Below the pieces are notes generated by a model. That model had not been told where the DNA came from. It saw only the letters and a list, made by a program, of their open reading frames with translations, and searched no databases. 64,000 nt of DNA from Clostridia bacterium DTU025 (GTDB lineage: Bacteria > Bacillota > DTU025), in contig LFSP01000043.1 in assembly GCA_001513145.1 (NCBI GenBank), forward strand, positions 1-64,000, given 5' to 3'. Made by a program: the position numbers and the translations under genes. How positions within the stretch are numbered: the first letter of the stretch is position 1; each line of letters starts with the position of its first letter. Below are positions 1-9,362 of the stretch, piece after piece.

Positions 1-232
1 CAGCCTAAGTTTGAACTCAACAGCCAGGAGACGAATTTACACCACATCTAGGACTTGACCCGCTCACGCCTCACAGGGAAAACGTCGAAATTCGGAGAAA
101 CCAATGAAGGGTTGACGGCAGCCGCGGCGAACAATTGAACGTGGGGCATTGTTCCATTTCCGCCAGATCAGGTGGATGGGTCTATCTGAATCCGTACCGA
201 TGGGAGCGTGCACGAAAGAGAGTGGTGCGGTT

Positions 233-3145
233 ATGGCTTGCCTCAGCGGCCACAGAAAGCGGCACGACGGACAGCCTTCGCTGGCCAGCGCACGGTGGAT
301 AGTCCTCGCAGCCATCATCGTGGCGGCCGCGATGATGCCTTGCCTTGCTTCCGAGAGCGACATTAGCTGGACAGAGGAAGAGCTGGCCTTCATGGAAGAG
401 CACCCGGTGATCCGGCTTGGCGTGGATCCGGGGTTCGTGCCCTTCGAGTTCATCGATGAGAACGGCGAGTACAGAGGGATCGCCGCGGACTACCTTGCGT
501 TGATCCGCGAGATAACCGGCCTCGAGTTCGAGGTCATGAAGGGCCTGACCTGGCCTGTGGCCTACGACATGGCGCTTTCAGGCGAGATCGACGTGCTGCC
601 CGCCGTGGGCAGAACCCCCGAAAGGGAGGAGCGCTTCCTCTTATCCGAGCCATATTACCATTTCAAGCGGGTTATCGTGACCCGCGACACGGATACCGAG
701 ATATCCGGCATGGATGATCTGGAAGGGCTCACCGTGGCTGTGCAGCGAAACAGTTCGCATCACAGCTACTTATTGTCTTACCCCAGAATCAACCTGAGCC
801 TGTACGACTCCGTGGAAGCTGCCCTCGCCGCTGTGGCCACAGGCGAGGAGAGGGCCTTCCTTGGGAACCTCGCCACCACGAACCACCTGGCCCGCTCCCA
901 CGGGATAACCAACCTAAGGTTCATATCGTTTGAGGCTGAACGACAGCAATCTCTGCACCTTGCCGTGCGCAGGGACTGGCCCCAACTGGTGAGCATCCTC
1001 AACAAGGCGCTGGCCTCCATCCCCGACACCGAGCGCATCGCAATACGAGACAAGTGGATCGAACTGGATACTGACATTGACCATGGGCCCATCCTTCGCG
1101 TGCTGCGCATGGTGGTGGCGCTGATCGCCGTCGTGCTGGCGGTGTCATTGTACTGGATCTCGCACCTGCGCAGGGAGATTCAGCACAGAAAGCAGGTCCA
1201 GGCAGAGCTTGAGAAGGCTAAGCGGGAAGCCGACGAGGCCAACAGGTTCAAGTCCAGTTACCTTGCGCGGATGTCCCACGAGATACGGACGCCGCTGAAC
1301 GCCATCACCGGCATGTCATACCTGCTGAAGAGAACGGAGATGTCGCTGACGCAGCGGATGTACGTCGACCGGATCATACAGGCGGCCAACAGCATGCTCA
1401 GCATCATCGACGACATCCTCGATTTCTCCAAGATCGAGGCCGGCAAGATGGAGCTGGAGATCGCCTCCTTCAGCATGGATCAGGTGATTCAGAACGTAGT
1501 CAACATCGTCTCATACAAGATCAACGAACAGGGGATCGGCTTCCGCCTCACAAAGGATCCGCTCGTTCCCAACTGGTTCTTCGGCGATGCCAAGCGGATC
1601 GAGCAGACCCTGGTGAACGTCCTGAACAACGCCGCCAAGTTCACCAGCGCCGGAGAGGTCACGCTTGACGTCCGTCTGGTGGCCAGAGAGAGGGATACAT
1701 ATCACCTCTCGTTCACGGTGAGGGATACCGGGGTGGGCATGACCGAAGAGCAGCTGGATAGGCTCTTCCTTCCTTTTGAACAGGGAGACAGCAGCATCAA
1801 GCGGCGTTACGGAGGCTCCGGCCTGGGGCTGTCCATCGTCAAGAGTCTGCTGGATCTGATGGGCGGAGACGTGGAGGTGTTCAGCACCCCCGGAGAGGGC
1901 TCCACCTTCGTGCTGAGACTGCCGCTCAAGGTCGACCGAGAGCGAGAGGCGGCACACGCGAAAGCGTTGTCAGGCACCCAGTTTCGGGATGTTCGGGCTC
2001 TCGTGCTGGAGAAGTCCGGGGCCAACATGAACCTGATCGAGAGCTACTTGAGCAGCTTCGGGATGCAGTGCGAGCTCACCAGCTCAGAGGCGAGCGCGGT
2101 CCGTATGCTGGAGGCCGCAGACGGCAAGTTCGCTAAGCCTTTCGACGTGTTCATCATAGACTACGACACCCCTGCTCAGGGCGGTTTCAGGTTCGTTGAG
2201 GCCCTGCGGAGCAACGGCAGGATAGTGAGGATGCCGAAGGTTGTGATGCTCCTTCCGATGATGCGGGAGGACCTGTTTGACCAGCTCAGCGAGTACGGAA
2301 TCGACCTGGGCATCGGTAAGCCCATAATACCGTCGATACTTGTCAACGGCATCCTGGATATGTTCAGTTTGAAAGCGGTCTCCAGGGCCCAGCCTGCGGC
2401 CCCGCGCGAACACCGCCTTCCGAAGCTCGACAGGCCGCGTCGCGTGCTGTTGGCGGAGGACAACACCACCAACCAGCTGATCGTCAAGTCGCTGCTGGGG
2501 CAGCTGGGCATAGAGGTCATAGTTGCAGGCGACGGCAGGGAAGCGGTGGAGCTGTACGAGCAGGAGAAGGACAGCATCGACCTGATACTCATGGACCTGC
2601 ACATGCCGGTGATGGACGGGTTCGAGGCTGCGGAGAGGATCCGGGAGCTGTCGGCAACCGTTCCCATCGTGGCCATGACGGCAGACGTTGTCATGGGCGT
2701 TCGCGAGAGGTGCGAAAGGAGCGGCATCCACCACTACATCAGCAAGCCCTTCGATCCCGAGCGCATGCTCCAGATCATCAGCGACATCATCCTCGAGCAC
2801 GAACTCAAGCCAGGTTCGGATGCCCCCGTCCTGGACCGGGCATTGGGCCTGAGGAACATGGGTGGCGACGAAAGGCTGTACCGGCAGGTGCTGACGGAGT
2901 ACCGCAACGAGAATCGCGACACCATCCAGAGGCTTGAGGCTGCGGTGCGCGAGAAGAGGTACCCTGATGCCACGCAGATCGTCCATAAGGTGAAGGGGAG
3001 TACCGGAAGCATCGGGGCGACACAGGTGTACGAGGCCGCCGTTTCGCTGCAGAGGGCGCTTGCCGAGGAAAGGGAAGACGAGATACCGGCGCTTCAAGAA
3101 GGCTTCTCCAGACTGCTGGGGAGGTTGCTCGAGGAACTGATGTGA
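233..3145 (+). CDS. BvgS-like hybrid sensor histidine kinase
   Basis: A membrane sensor kinase running a multistep phosphorelay. From the ATG at 233 (970 aa) I see a signal/anchor segment, a periplasmic family 3 solute-binding domain (about residues 45-275), a membrane helix near 289-312, the HisKA box SHEIRTPLN with His349, a HATPase domain with GxGLGLSIV, a degenerate receiver (about 587-705, with LEKSG where an acidic pair is expected), a full receiver (AEDN; phospho-acceptor Asp788 in MDLHMP) and a C-terminal HPt domain with His918 in VHKVKGS. The frame is open from an ATG at 149, but the 233 start puts the hydrophobic segment nearer the N-terminus; the start is uncertain. It is followed after 48 bp by a REC-PAS-EAL regulator that could be its output. 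The ligand (amino acid or similar) is unknown. Confidence 0.9.
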   Translation: MACLSGHRKRHDGQPSLASARWIVLAAIIVAAAMMPCLASESDISWTEEELAFMEEHPVIRLGVDPGFVPFEFIDENGEYRGIAADYLALIREITGLEFEVMKGLTWPVAYDMALSGEIDVLPAVGRTPEREERFLLSEPYYHFKRVIVTRDTDTEISGMDDLEGLTVAVQRNSSHHSYLLSYPRINLSLYDSVEAALAAVATGEERAFLGNLATTNHLARSHGITNLRFISFEAERQQSLHLAVRRDWPQLVSILNKALASIPDTERIAIRDKWIELDTDIDHGPILRVLRMVVALIAVVLAVSLYWISHLRREIQHRKQVQAELEKAKREADEANRFKSSYLARMSHEIRTPLNAITGMSYLLKRTEMSLTQRMYVDRIIQAANSMLSIIDDILDFSKIEAGKMELEIASFSMDQVIQNVVNIVSYKINEQGIGFRLTKDPLVPNWFFGDAKRIEQTLVNVLNNAAKFTSAGEVTLDVRLVARERDTYHLSFTVRDTGVGMTEEQLDRLFLPFEQGDSSIKRRYGGSGLGLSIVKSLLDLMGGDVEVFSTPGEGSTFVLRLPLKVDREREAAHAKALSGTQFRDVRALVLEKSGANMNLIESYLSSFGMQCELTSSEASAVRMLEAADGKFAKPFDVFIIDYDTPAQGGFRFVEALRSNGRIVRMPKVVMLLPMMREDLFDQLSEYGIDLGIGKPIIPSILVNGILDMFSLKAVSRAQPAAPREHRLPKLDRPRRVLLAEDNTTNQLIVKSLLGQLGIEVIVAGDGREAVELYEQEKDSIDLILMDLHMPVMDGFEAAERIRELSATVPIVAMTADVVMGVRERCERSGIHHYISKPFDPERMLQIISDIILEHELKPGSDAPVLDRALGLRNMGGDERLYRQVLTEYRNENRDTIQRLEAAVREKRYPDATQIVHKVKGSTGSIGATQVYEAAVSLQRALAEEREDEIPALQEGFSRLLGRLLEELM

Positions 3146-3193
3146 CATCGAGTAAGGCCAGGATTGCGTGCGGCCGAGGAGGGAGGCGTCACA

Positions 3194-5290
3194 ATGCAGA
3201 TTAAGATCTTGGTAGCAGACGATTCGGCACCCGACAGGCTGATCATCCAGAACATGCTCAGCGATTACCACATACTGACTGCTTGCGACGGCGTGGAGAC
3301 CATGCGCATGCTGGAAGAGCATGATGACATCAACATGCTCATACTGGACCTCAAGATGCCCAACATGGACGGATTCGAGGTCCTTGAGGCCCTGAAGGGA
3401 AACGAGCGGTTCAGGAAGCTTCGCACCATAGTACTCACGAACTACGACGAACTGGAGAACGAGATCAAAGGCCTCAAGCTGGGCGCGGTGGACTTCATTC
3501 GTAAGCCGATTCACATGGATTCGCTCCGGGTCAGGATCGAGGTTCATGCCGCCCTCCTGCGCGCCCAGGAGGCGTTGGAGCGGCAATTGGCTGAACAGAA
3601 GCTCTCGTTCGATAGGGTCTTCGAGGAGGCCCCCATCGGCATTACCATCTCCCGCGGCGGCGATGAAGAACACCCTGAGGGGGTGCTCCTACGGGGCAAC
3701 CCCGCGTACGAGCAGATCACCGGCAGGACGACGGAGGAACTGAGAAGGCTGGGATGGCCCAAAATCACGCACCCAGACGACCTGAAAGGCGATCTCGAAC
3801 AGCTGAGCAGGCTGTACGCCGGCGAGATAAAGAGCTATTCCATGGAGAAGCGGTACATCAAGCCCGATGGGTCCATCGTGTGGGTGCACATCGTGTGCGC
3901 CGCCCTCTCTCCAACCGACGACAACACGGTGAACTACATATCTTTCATCCAGGACATCTCGGACAGAAAAAAGAAGATCGAGAACGAGCTCAGGTACATA
4001 TACGAGCACGACGGCTGGACGGGGCTTTACAACCGCAACTACCTAGAGGCGTTGCTGTCCGCCGACGCGAAACTCAAGAAGGGGCTGAAGCGGGCCTTAA
4101 TCGGTATCGACCTCAGCACGGTGCAGCTTCTGGTGGCCAACTACGGGTTCCAGTACACCCAGAACCTCATAAAGAGGGTGGCGCAGGCCCTCGCCCGATA
4201 CTGCACCGAAAGCCGCATCCTGTTTCAGCCGCGGGAAAACCGGTTCGTCTTCTACATAGTTGACTACAAAGACAAAGACGAGCTCATCGCCTTCAGCAAC
4301 ACCATCGCAGACACCCTCATGTCGGTGCTGGTCACTGAAAGGATAGGCGGCGGGATCGGCATCGTCGAGATAGAACAGGGCGGAGACGAAGCCGACATCG
4401 ACATGCTCCTTCGGAGGCTGATGATCGCCTCGGAGAGGTCCTTGAGCCTGTTCGAGAGGGGCTTCCGCACCTGCTTCTACGATGACCAGCTGGAAGCCCT
4501 GGTTAACCGCGAAAGAGACGTTGTGGAGGCGCTCAACGCCATCGCAGAGCATGACTACTCCAGAGACGATCTGTTCCTGCAGTACCAGCCCATCATTGAC
4601 CTGAAGACCGGCTCGATCCTGAGTTTCGAGGCCCTGGCAAGGCTCAGAACGGGCAAGTTGGGGCTGGTGCCGCCCATGGAGTTCATCCCCATCGCCGAGA
4701 AGACGAAGCTCATCATCCCCATAGGCGAGCGGGTGATCGTCAAGGCCCTCCAGTTCCTGAACAGGCTGAAGGAGCTGGGGCGCGATGACGTCAACGTTTC
4801 CATAAACATCTCCGCGATTCAGCTGTTGAACCCCGGCTGCGCCGACAGGCTGCTGGAGCTGATCCGCAAGATGCAAGTGGCCCCCAAGAACATCGGCATC
4901 GAGATCACGGAATCAGTCTTCGCAGCCGATTTTGAACACATAAACAGCATCCTTCAGGAGCTGAGAGACGCAGGGATCTCAGTGGCCATAGACGACTTCG
5001 GCAGCGGCTACTCCTCCCTCGCCAGGGAGAAGGAGCTCAAGGTGGACTGCATCAAGATCGCCAAGCAGTTCATCGACAGGTTGCTGGTGACGGAGAGGAA
5101 CCGCGCCATCACTGGCGACATCATCTCCATGTCTCATAGGCTTGGGCACCGCGTGGTCGCCGAAGGGGTCGAGCACGACGTCCAGCTCAAGTACTTGAAG
5201 GACCATAACTGCGACATGGTGCAGGGATACCTCATCAGCGTGCCGCTGGATGAGGACGATGCCATCAGGTTCCTGGAGAGGCGACGCTGA
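3194..5290 (+). CDS. Response regulator with REC, PAS, degenerate GGDEF and EAL domains
   Basis: A probable cyclic-di-GMP phosphodiesterase controlled by phosphorylation. The receiver domain (VADDS; Asp52 in ILDLKMP) is followed by a PAS domain (about 135-250), a GGDEF-like domain whose signature is missing (PRENRFVFYI where GGDEF should be), and an EAL domain with the E-A-L motif near residue 479, INISAIQ, EITES, DDFGSGYSS and VVAEGVE, all the usual catalytic positions. Diguanylate cyclase activity is therefore unlikely and hydrolysis likely. The ATG at 3194 is preceded by GGAGGGAGG; an in-frame GTG at 3164 is less likely. Its place 48 bp after the hybrid kinase suggests one signalling operon. 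Confidence 0.9.
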   Translation: MQIKILVADDSAPDRLIIQNMLSDYHILTACDGVETMRMLEEHDDINMLILDLKMPNMDGFEVLEALKGNERFRKLRTIVLTNYDELENEIKGLKLGAVDFIRKPIHMDSLRVRIEVHAALLRAQEALERQLAEQKLSFDRVFEEAPIGITISRGGDEEHPEGVLLRGNPAYEQITGRTTEELRRLGWPKITHPDDLKGDLEQLSRLYAGEIKSYSMEKRYIKPDGSIVWVHIVCAALSPTDDNTVNYISFIQDISDRKKKIENELRYIYEHDGWTGLYNRNYLEALLSADAKLKKGLKRALIGIDLSTVQLLVANYGFQYTQNLIKRVAQALARYCTESRILFQPRENRFVFYIVDYKDKDELIAFSNTIADTLMSVLVTERIGGGIGIVEIEQGGDEADIDMLLRRLMIASERSLSLFERGFRTCFYDDQLEALVNRERDVVEALNAIAEHDYSRDDLFLQYQPIIDLKTGSILSFEALARLRTGKLGLVPPMEFIPIAEKTKLIIPIGERVIVKALQFLNRLKELGRDDVNVSINISAIQLLNPGCADRLLELIRKMQVAPKNIGIEITESVFAADFEHINSILQELRDAGISVAIDDFGSGYSSLAREKELKVDCIKIAKQFIDRLLVTERNRAITGDIISMSHRLGHRVVAEGVEHDVQLKYLKDHNCDMVQGYLISVPLDEDDAIRFLERRR

Positions 5291-5373
5291 AGGATCGGGC
5301 GCATGCGCCGAAGCTCATGACAGGCGCCAGTGGAGCGGCTGCCTGAAGCGACTGGAAGGAGGTCATCAGTTCC

Positions 5374-6066
5374 ATGAAGATGAAGATGAAGATGCGGCTT
5401 GCGGTGATGGTTGCACTGCTTGTATCAACAGTTGCGTGGTTGGGCTGCGCCGCCGCTCTTCCGCAAGGTTTCGTGTACGTGACGGATGTGATCCCCACTG
5501 CCATCTTGGATATCAGGTACTTTGGAGACAACAACTTCTTGGGTACCCGGGTCGACGGCTACGAGGCCCCGACGGCCATCCTCACCGAGGAGGCCGCGGC
5601 TGCGCTGAAGACGGCGGCGGACCTCCTGGAGGAGCAGGGGTACTACATCAAGGTATTCGACGCGTACCGTCCGCAGCGGGCGGTGGCCCACTTCGTGAGG
5701 TGGTCCAAGGACCCTGCTGACGCGAAGATGAAGGAGCAGTTCTATCCCGACCTTGACAAGTCGGTCCTGTTCGAGCTGGGCTACATCGCTGAGAGGTCTG
5801 GGCACTCCAGGGGCAGCACGGTGGACCTCACCATCGTCTACATGGACACATTGGAAGAGGTGGACATGGGCAGCGGGTTCGACTTCCTTGGGGAGATATC
5901 ACACCATGACACGGATCTCATCACCGAGGAGCAGGCGGCCAACAGGAGCATCCTGCGGGAAGCCATGGTCAGGGCGGGGTTCCTGGTGTATCCGAAGGAG
6001 TGGTGGCACTACACCCTGGCGGACGAGCCCTATCCCGACACATACTTCGACTTCGTCGTGAAGTAG
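5374..6066 (+). CDS. D-alanyl-D-alanine dipeptidase, VanX/DdpX type (peptidase M15D)
   Basis: A zinc dipeptidase that splits D-Ala-D-Ala or related peptidoglycan dipeptides. The protein (230 aa) begins with MKMKMKMRL and a hydrophobic segment, so it is exported or anchored; a Cys in WLGC at the end of that segment is a poor lipobox. Family motifs are present: FDAYRPQRAV, SGHSRGSTVD with ligand His144 and Asp151, and EWWHY near residue 210. GGAAGGAGG lies 11 bp before the ATG. Because it appears to be exported and there are no vanH/vanA genes nearby, a role in cell-wall turnover or scavenging of peptides is more likely than glycopeptide resistance. Confidence 0.9.
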   Translation: MKMKMKMRLAVMVALLVSTVAWLGCAAALPQGFVYVTDVIPTAILDIRYFGDNNFLGTRVDGYEAPTAILTEEAAAALKTAADLLEEQGYYIKVFDAYRPQRAVAHFVRWSKDPADAKMKEQFYPDLDKSVLFELGYIAERSGHSRGSTVDLTIVYMDTLEEVDMGSGFDFLGEISHHDTDLITEEQAANRSILREAMVRAGFLVYPKEWWHYTLADEPYPDTYFDFVVK

Positions 6067-6258
6067 CGGGCCTCGGCTGGCCAAGGGCCGGTCAATACAG
6101 GGCCTGGGCTGGGAACTCAATATGTGAAAGATGTCGTAATAATGTGTAGACGGACCTGCCTACAGTCGCCGGAAGGGGCCGCGCCCATCCCCGTCCAGAC
6201 GGTGGGCTACAAGATGGCGCCTTTCGGCGGCAGGCCGCCACTGCTGTCGTGTCGGACT

Positions 6259-6276
6259 TGACTGACTATTCAGTCA
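6259..6276. promoter_or_regulatory. Perfect inverted-repeat operator, TetR-type
   Basis: TGACTGA-CTAT-TCAGTCA is a perfect 7-bp inverted repeat with a 4-bp spacer, 31 bp before the radical SAM gene start. Arms of this sequence and spacing resemble known TetR-family operators. A TTGACT at 6258 inside it could be a -35 box. No TetR gene lies in the window, so the regulator would act from elsewhere. Confidence 0.6.
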
Positions 6277-6307
6277 GCCACACTTTCACATCCGGGGAGG
6301 GATCGAG

Positions 6308-7681
6308 ATGATAGGCGCCGAGAGGGCCGCAGTGGACTTGATGCTAAGCTACCTTTCAACCAACCCTGTGGAGAAGCTTCCTCTCATGCTGTCGCTGGCT
6401 GAGAGGCTGGATCGTGGAGGCTTGCACAGGTCCCAGATCCGGGGGATACGCAAGGCCCTGCTGGACGAGGGCAGCGTATGGAGGACTTTCGTTGAGAACC
6501 TGTTCCGCGACGTCGACCTCAAGATAATCAAGAAGGGCGTGAGCAACTTCATAGTCAACGCCACCCTTCAGGGATCGGCCCGCATGAGGGCGATGGAGGC
6601 GGAACGCGACATCAACGTGCCGTGGGCGATACTGATGGATCCCACCAGCGCCTGTAACCTATCGTGCAAAGGGTGTTGGGCCGCGGAGTACGACAGGCAC
6701 TCCAACCTATCCTACGAGGACATGGACTCCATCTGCCGCCAAGGCAAGGAACTGGGCATACACTTCTACATCTTCTCCGGCGGCGAGCCGCTGGTTCGCG
6801 CCAACGACATCATCCGGCTCTGCGAGGCCCACCAGGACTGCTTCTTCATGGCCTTCACCAACGGCACCCTAGTCACCGACGAGCTCTGCGAGGAGATGCT
6901 GCGGGTTGGCAACTTCGCGCTGGCGCTGTCCATCGAGGGAGACGAGGAAGCCACGGATATGCGCCGTGGCAAGGGCACGTACCGGAAGGTGCTGGAGGCG
7001 ATGGAGCGGCTCCGCCGGCACAAGCTGCTGTTCGGCTACTCCACGTGCTATCACCGGTACAACACTGAGTCCGTGGCCTCCGACGAGTTCGTGGACGACA
7101 TGATCGCGAGGGGCTGCAAGTTCAGCTGGAACTTCACGTACATCCCGGTGGGTAAGGGAGCCCCCACCGACCTGCTGGCCACCGCGGAGCAGAGGGCCTA
7201 CATGTACCGGCGCATCCGGCATATAAGAGCCACCAAGCCAATCTTCGCGATGGATTTCTGGAACGACGGCGAGTTCTCCGACGGCTGCATCGCAGGCGGA
7301 CGTCGGTACCTGCACATCAACGCCAACGGCGACGTGGAGCCCTGCGCGTTCATACACTTCTCCAACGTGAACATCCACGACGTGACGCTGCTTGAAGCGC
7401 TGCAATCCCCGCTCTTCATGGCTTACCGCAAGCGGCATCCGTTCAACCAGAACCACTTGCGGCCGTGCCCGCTCCTGGACAACCCGGAGATGCTTCGCGA
7501 CATGGTGAAGGAGTCGCGGGCCGTCTCCACCGACATGGCGGAGCCTGACGACGTGGACGAGCTGTGCGGCAGGACGGAGCTGGCGGCTAAGAGGTGGGCG
7601 GAGGTGGCGGACAGGCTGTGGTACGGGGCTGGCGGTCATGTGGACGGTGCAGGAAAGAGTCAGGTGGCGTCAAAAAAATAG
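6308..7681 (+). CDS. Radical SAM/SPASM domain protein
   Basis: A 457-aa radical S-adenosylmethionine enzyme of unknown substrate. An N-terminal helical region of about 105 residues precedes the radical SAM domain; the cluster motif CNLSCKGC (Cys116, Cys120, Cys123) follows WAILMDPTSA, and FSGGEPL is the SAM-binding GGE motif. The C-terminal SPASM-like region has cysteines in DGCIAGG, EPCAF and RPCPLL, expected to bind auxiliary Fe-S clusters. GGGGAGGGA lies just before the ATG. It stands alone downstream of a TetR-like operator and ends 4 bp before an inverted repeat pair. SPASM proteins often modify peptides, but no small precursor peptide gene is visible beside it. Confidence 0.88.
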   Translation: MIGAERAAVDLMLSYLSTNPVEKLPLMLSLAERLDRGGLHRSQIRGIRKALLDEGSVWRTFVENLFRDVDLKIIKKGVSNFIVNATLQGSARMRAMEAERDINVPWAILMDPTSACNLSCKGCWAAEYDRHSNLSYEDMDSICRQGKELGIHFYIFSGGEPLVRANDIIRLCEAHQDCFFMAFTNGTLVTDELCEEMLRVGNFALALSIEGDEEATDMRRGKGTYRKVLEAMERLRRHKLLFGYSTCYHRYNTESVASDEFVDDMIARGCKFSWNFTYIPVGKGAPTDLLATAEQRAYMYRRIRHIRATKPIFAMDFWNDGEFSDGCIAGGRRYLHINANGDVEPCAFIHFSNVNIHDVTLLEALQSPLFMAYRKRHPFNQNHLRPCPLLDNPEMLRDMVKESRAVSTDMAEPDDVDELCGRTELAAKRWAEVADRLWYGAGGHVDGAGKSQVASKK

Positions 7682-7684
7682 AGT

Positions 7685-7778
7685 CATTGCGGCTGTGTTA
7701 GCTGACGGTTGGCGGCGGTTGGGGCCGGAGATGCCCGCTGTTCCGGCGCCAACCGCCTACTGCAACAGCCGCGATGGG
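7685..7778. repeat. Dispersed palindromic repeat, inverted pair 1
   Basis: Left unit 7685-7712 (inverted) and right unit 7749-7778 form a long stem around a loop of about 36 nt, beginning 4 bp after the stop codon of the radical SAM gene. The arms match the family consensus CCAACCG, a short variable stretch, then CTGACACAGCCGCAATGG with a few changes. The transcript would fold into a large hairpin. There is no U-run, so it is not a standard terminator. Confidence 0.9.
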
Positions 7779-7868
7779 TTTGAGACCCCCCCTTCTTTCC
7801 ATTCCACCAGCAGACATCGCTTTTCTGATACAATGAGTGTTAGTGCAGTGAATGGGGGCTGATAGCGT

Positions 7869-9362
7869 TTGAACGTTCTCCTTGAGAAGTTCAGGGACGT
7901 GGTGTCGGCGGTGCTGCCGATCACCCTGATCGTGGTGATCCTGAACTTCACCATCACTCCGCTTGAGAGTCACCTGCTGCTCCGCTTCATCCTTGGAGCG
8001 TTCGTGATCATCCTGGGGCTATCGGTGTTCCTCTTTGGCGCGGACATCGGCGTGACCCCCATAGGCACCCTCTTCGGGTCGCATATGGCCAAGAGCAACA
8101 AGGTCTGGGTGGTGGCGCTGGGTGGCCTCTCCCTGGGTTTCATGATCTCCATCGCCGAGCCAGACCTGCACATCCTGGCTGGGCAGGTGGAGGCGGTTTC
8201 CGGCGGAAGCGTCTCCAAGGTACTGATGGTGGTCGTGGTCTCCATCGGGCTGGCTGCGCTGATGACGACCGGTCTCTTCAGGATCGTTTTCAACAGGGCG
8301 CTGAACAAGCTCCTGGCTGCGGCGTACGTGATCATCGGGGCGATGGCGGTCTTCTCATCGCCGGAGTTCGTGGCGATAGCCTTCGACGCCTCCGGGGCCA
8401 CCACAGGCGCAATCACGGTGCCATTCATGCTGGCGATAGCATACGGCGTGTCCTCCCTGAAGAAGGACGGCCAGGCCTCTGAGGAAGACAGCTTCGGGCT
8501 GGTGGGCGTGGCGTCGGCCGGAGCCATCCTGGGAGTCATCGCCATGAGCCTGGGGGCCAAGCGCGTGCAGGCCGTGGCGGAGGTGGAGTCGGCCTTCTTA
8601 GCATCCACATCGGTTCTGGCTCCCTTCGTCCAACAGCTGCCGCACGTGGTCAGGGACTCCATCCTGGCGCTGTTGCCGCTGCTCGTGGCGTTCGTGATCT
8701 TTGAACCGGTGTCGTTCAAGCTGCCTCGGAGGCAGGTAAGCAGGATAGTCAAGGGCATGGTGTATACCTTCATCGGCCTTGTGCTGTTTCTCCTAGGGGT
8801 GAACGCCGGCTTCATGGACGTGGGGTCCATTGTAGGTGGCCAGGTGGTCACAGTCGCCGGCAAGTGGGTGCTGGTGGGCATCGGCTTCGCCCTGGGCACA
8901 GTGGTGGTGCTGGCTGAACCCGCCGTGTACGTGCTGACGAAGCAGATCGAAGAGGTCACCGCAGGATACGTTAAGAGAAGGCTGGTCTTGTTGGCGCTAT
9001 CCCTGGGCATCGGGATCGCGGTGGCCCTTGCGATGCTGCGGATCACCACTCCCACTCTGCAGCTCTGGCATTACCTGCTGCCGGGATACATCATCTCGCT
9101 GATACTGGCGTTCCAGGTCCCGCCGCTGTTCGTGGGCATCGCCTTCGACGCTGGGGGAGTGGCGTCAGGTCCCATGACAGCCAGCTTCATCCTGGCGTTC
9201 GCCCAGGGCGCCGCCCAGGCCACGGCTGGGGCCGATCCGATGGCCGAAGGCTTCGGGGTCATCGCGATGGTGGCGATGATGCCGCTGATAGCCCTGCAGC
9301 TCTTGGGCTTAGCCTTCAAACTGAAGACCGCGAAGGGGGGCACGGCCGCAGATGGAGAATAG
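7869..9362 (+). CDS. DUF1538 family integral membrane protein
   Basis: A 497-aa multi-spanning membrane protein made of two homologous halves. The N-terminal half has FGADIGVTPIGTLFG, then AEPDLHILAGQVE and VAIAFDASGATTGAITVPF; the C-terminal half repeats these as GVNAGFMDVGSI, AEPAVYVLTKQIEEV and GIAFDAGGVASGPMTASF. This two-fold repeat is typical of DUF1538 proteins, which are presumed transporters of unknown substrate. The start is TTG at 7869, with GGGGG about 10 bp upstream. It overlaps the next gene, a tandem PII-like protein, by 11 bp. By analogy with PII regulation of transporters, that protein probably gates or senses the transport activity. Confidence 0.85.
   Translation: MNVLLEKFRDVVSAVLPITLIVVILNFTITPLESHLLLRFILGAFVIILGLSVFLFGADIGVTPIGTLFGSHMAKSNKVWVVALGGLSLGFMISIAEPDLHILAGQVEAVSGGSVSKVLMVVVVSIGLAALMTTGLFRIVFNRALNKLLAAAYVIIGAMAVFSSPEFVAIAFDASGATTGAITVPFMLAIAYGVSSLKKDGQASEEDSFGLVGVASAGAILGVIAMSLGAKRVQAVAEVESAFLASTSVLAPFVQQLPHVVRDSILALLPLLVAFVIFEPVSFKLPRRQVSRIVKGMVYTFIGLVLFLLGVNAGFMDVGSIVGGQVVTVAGKWVLVGIGFALGTVVVLAEPAVYVLTKQIEEVTAGYVKRRLVLLALSLGIGIAVALAMLRITTPTLQLWHYLLPGYIISLILAFQVPPLFVGIAFDAGGVASGPMTASFILAFAQGAAQATAGADPMAEGFGVIAMVAMMPLIALQLLGLAFKLKTAKGGTAADGE

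Noticed and set aside
2084-3673. Leftward 529-aa frame opposite the sensor kinase
   Set aside because: Low-complexity His/Leu/Val-rich composition typical of the antisense of high-GC genes, with no family motif.
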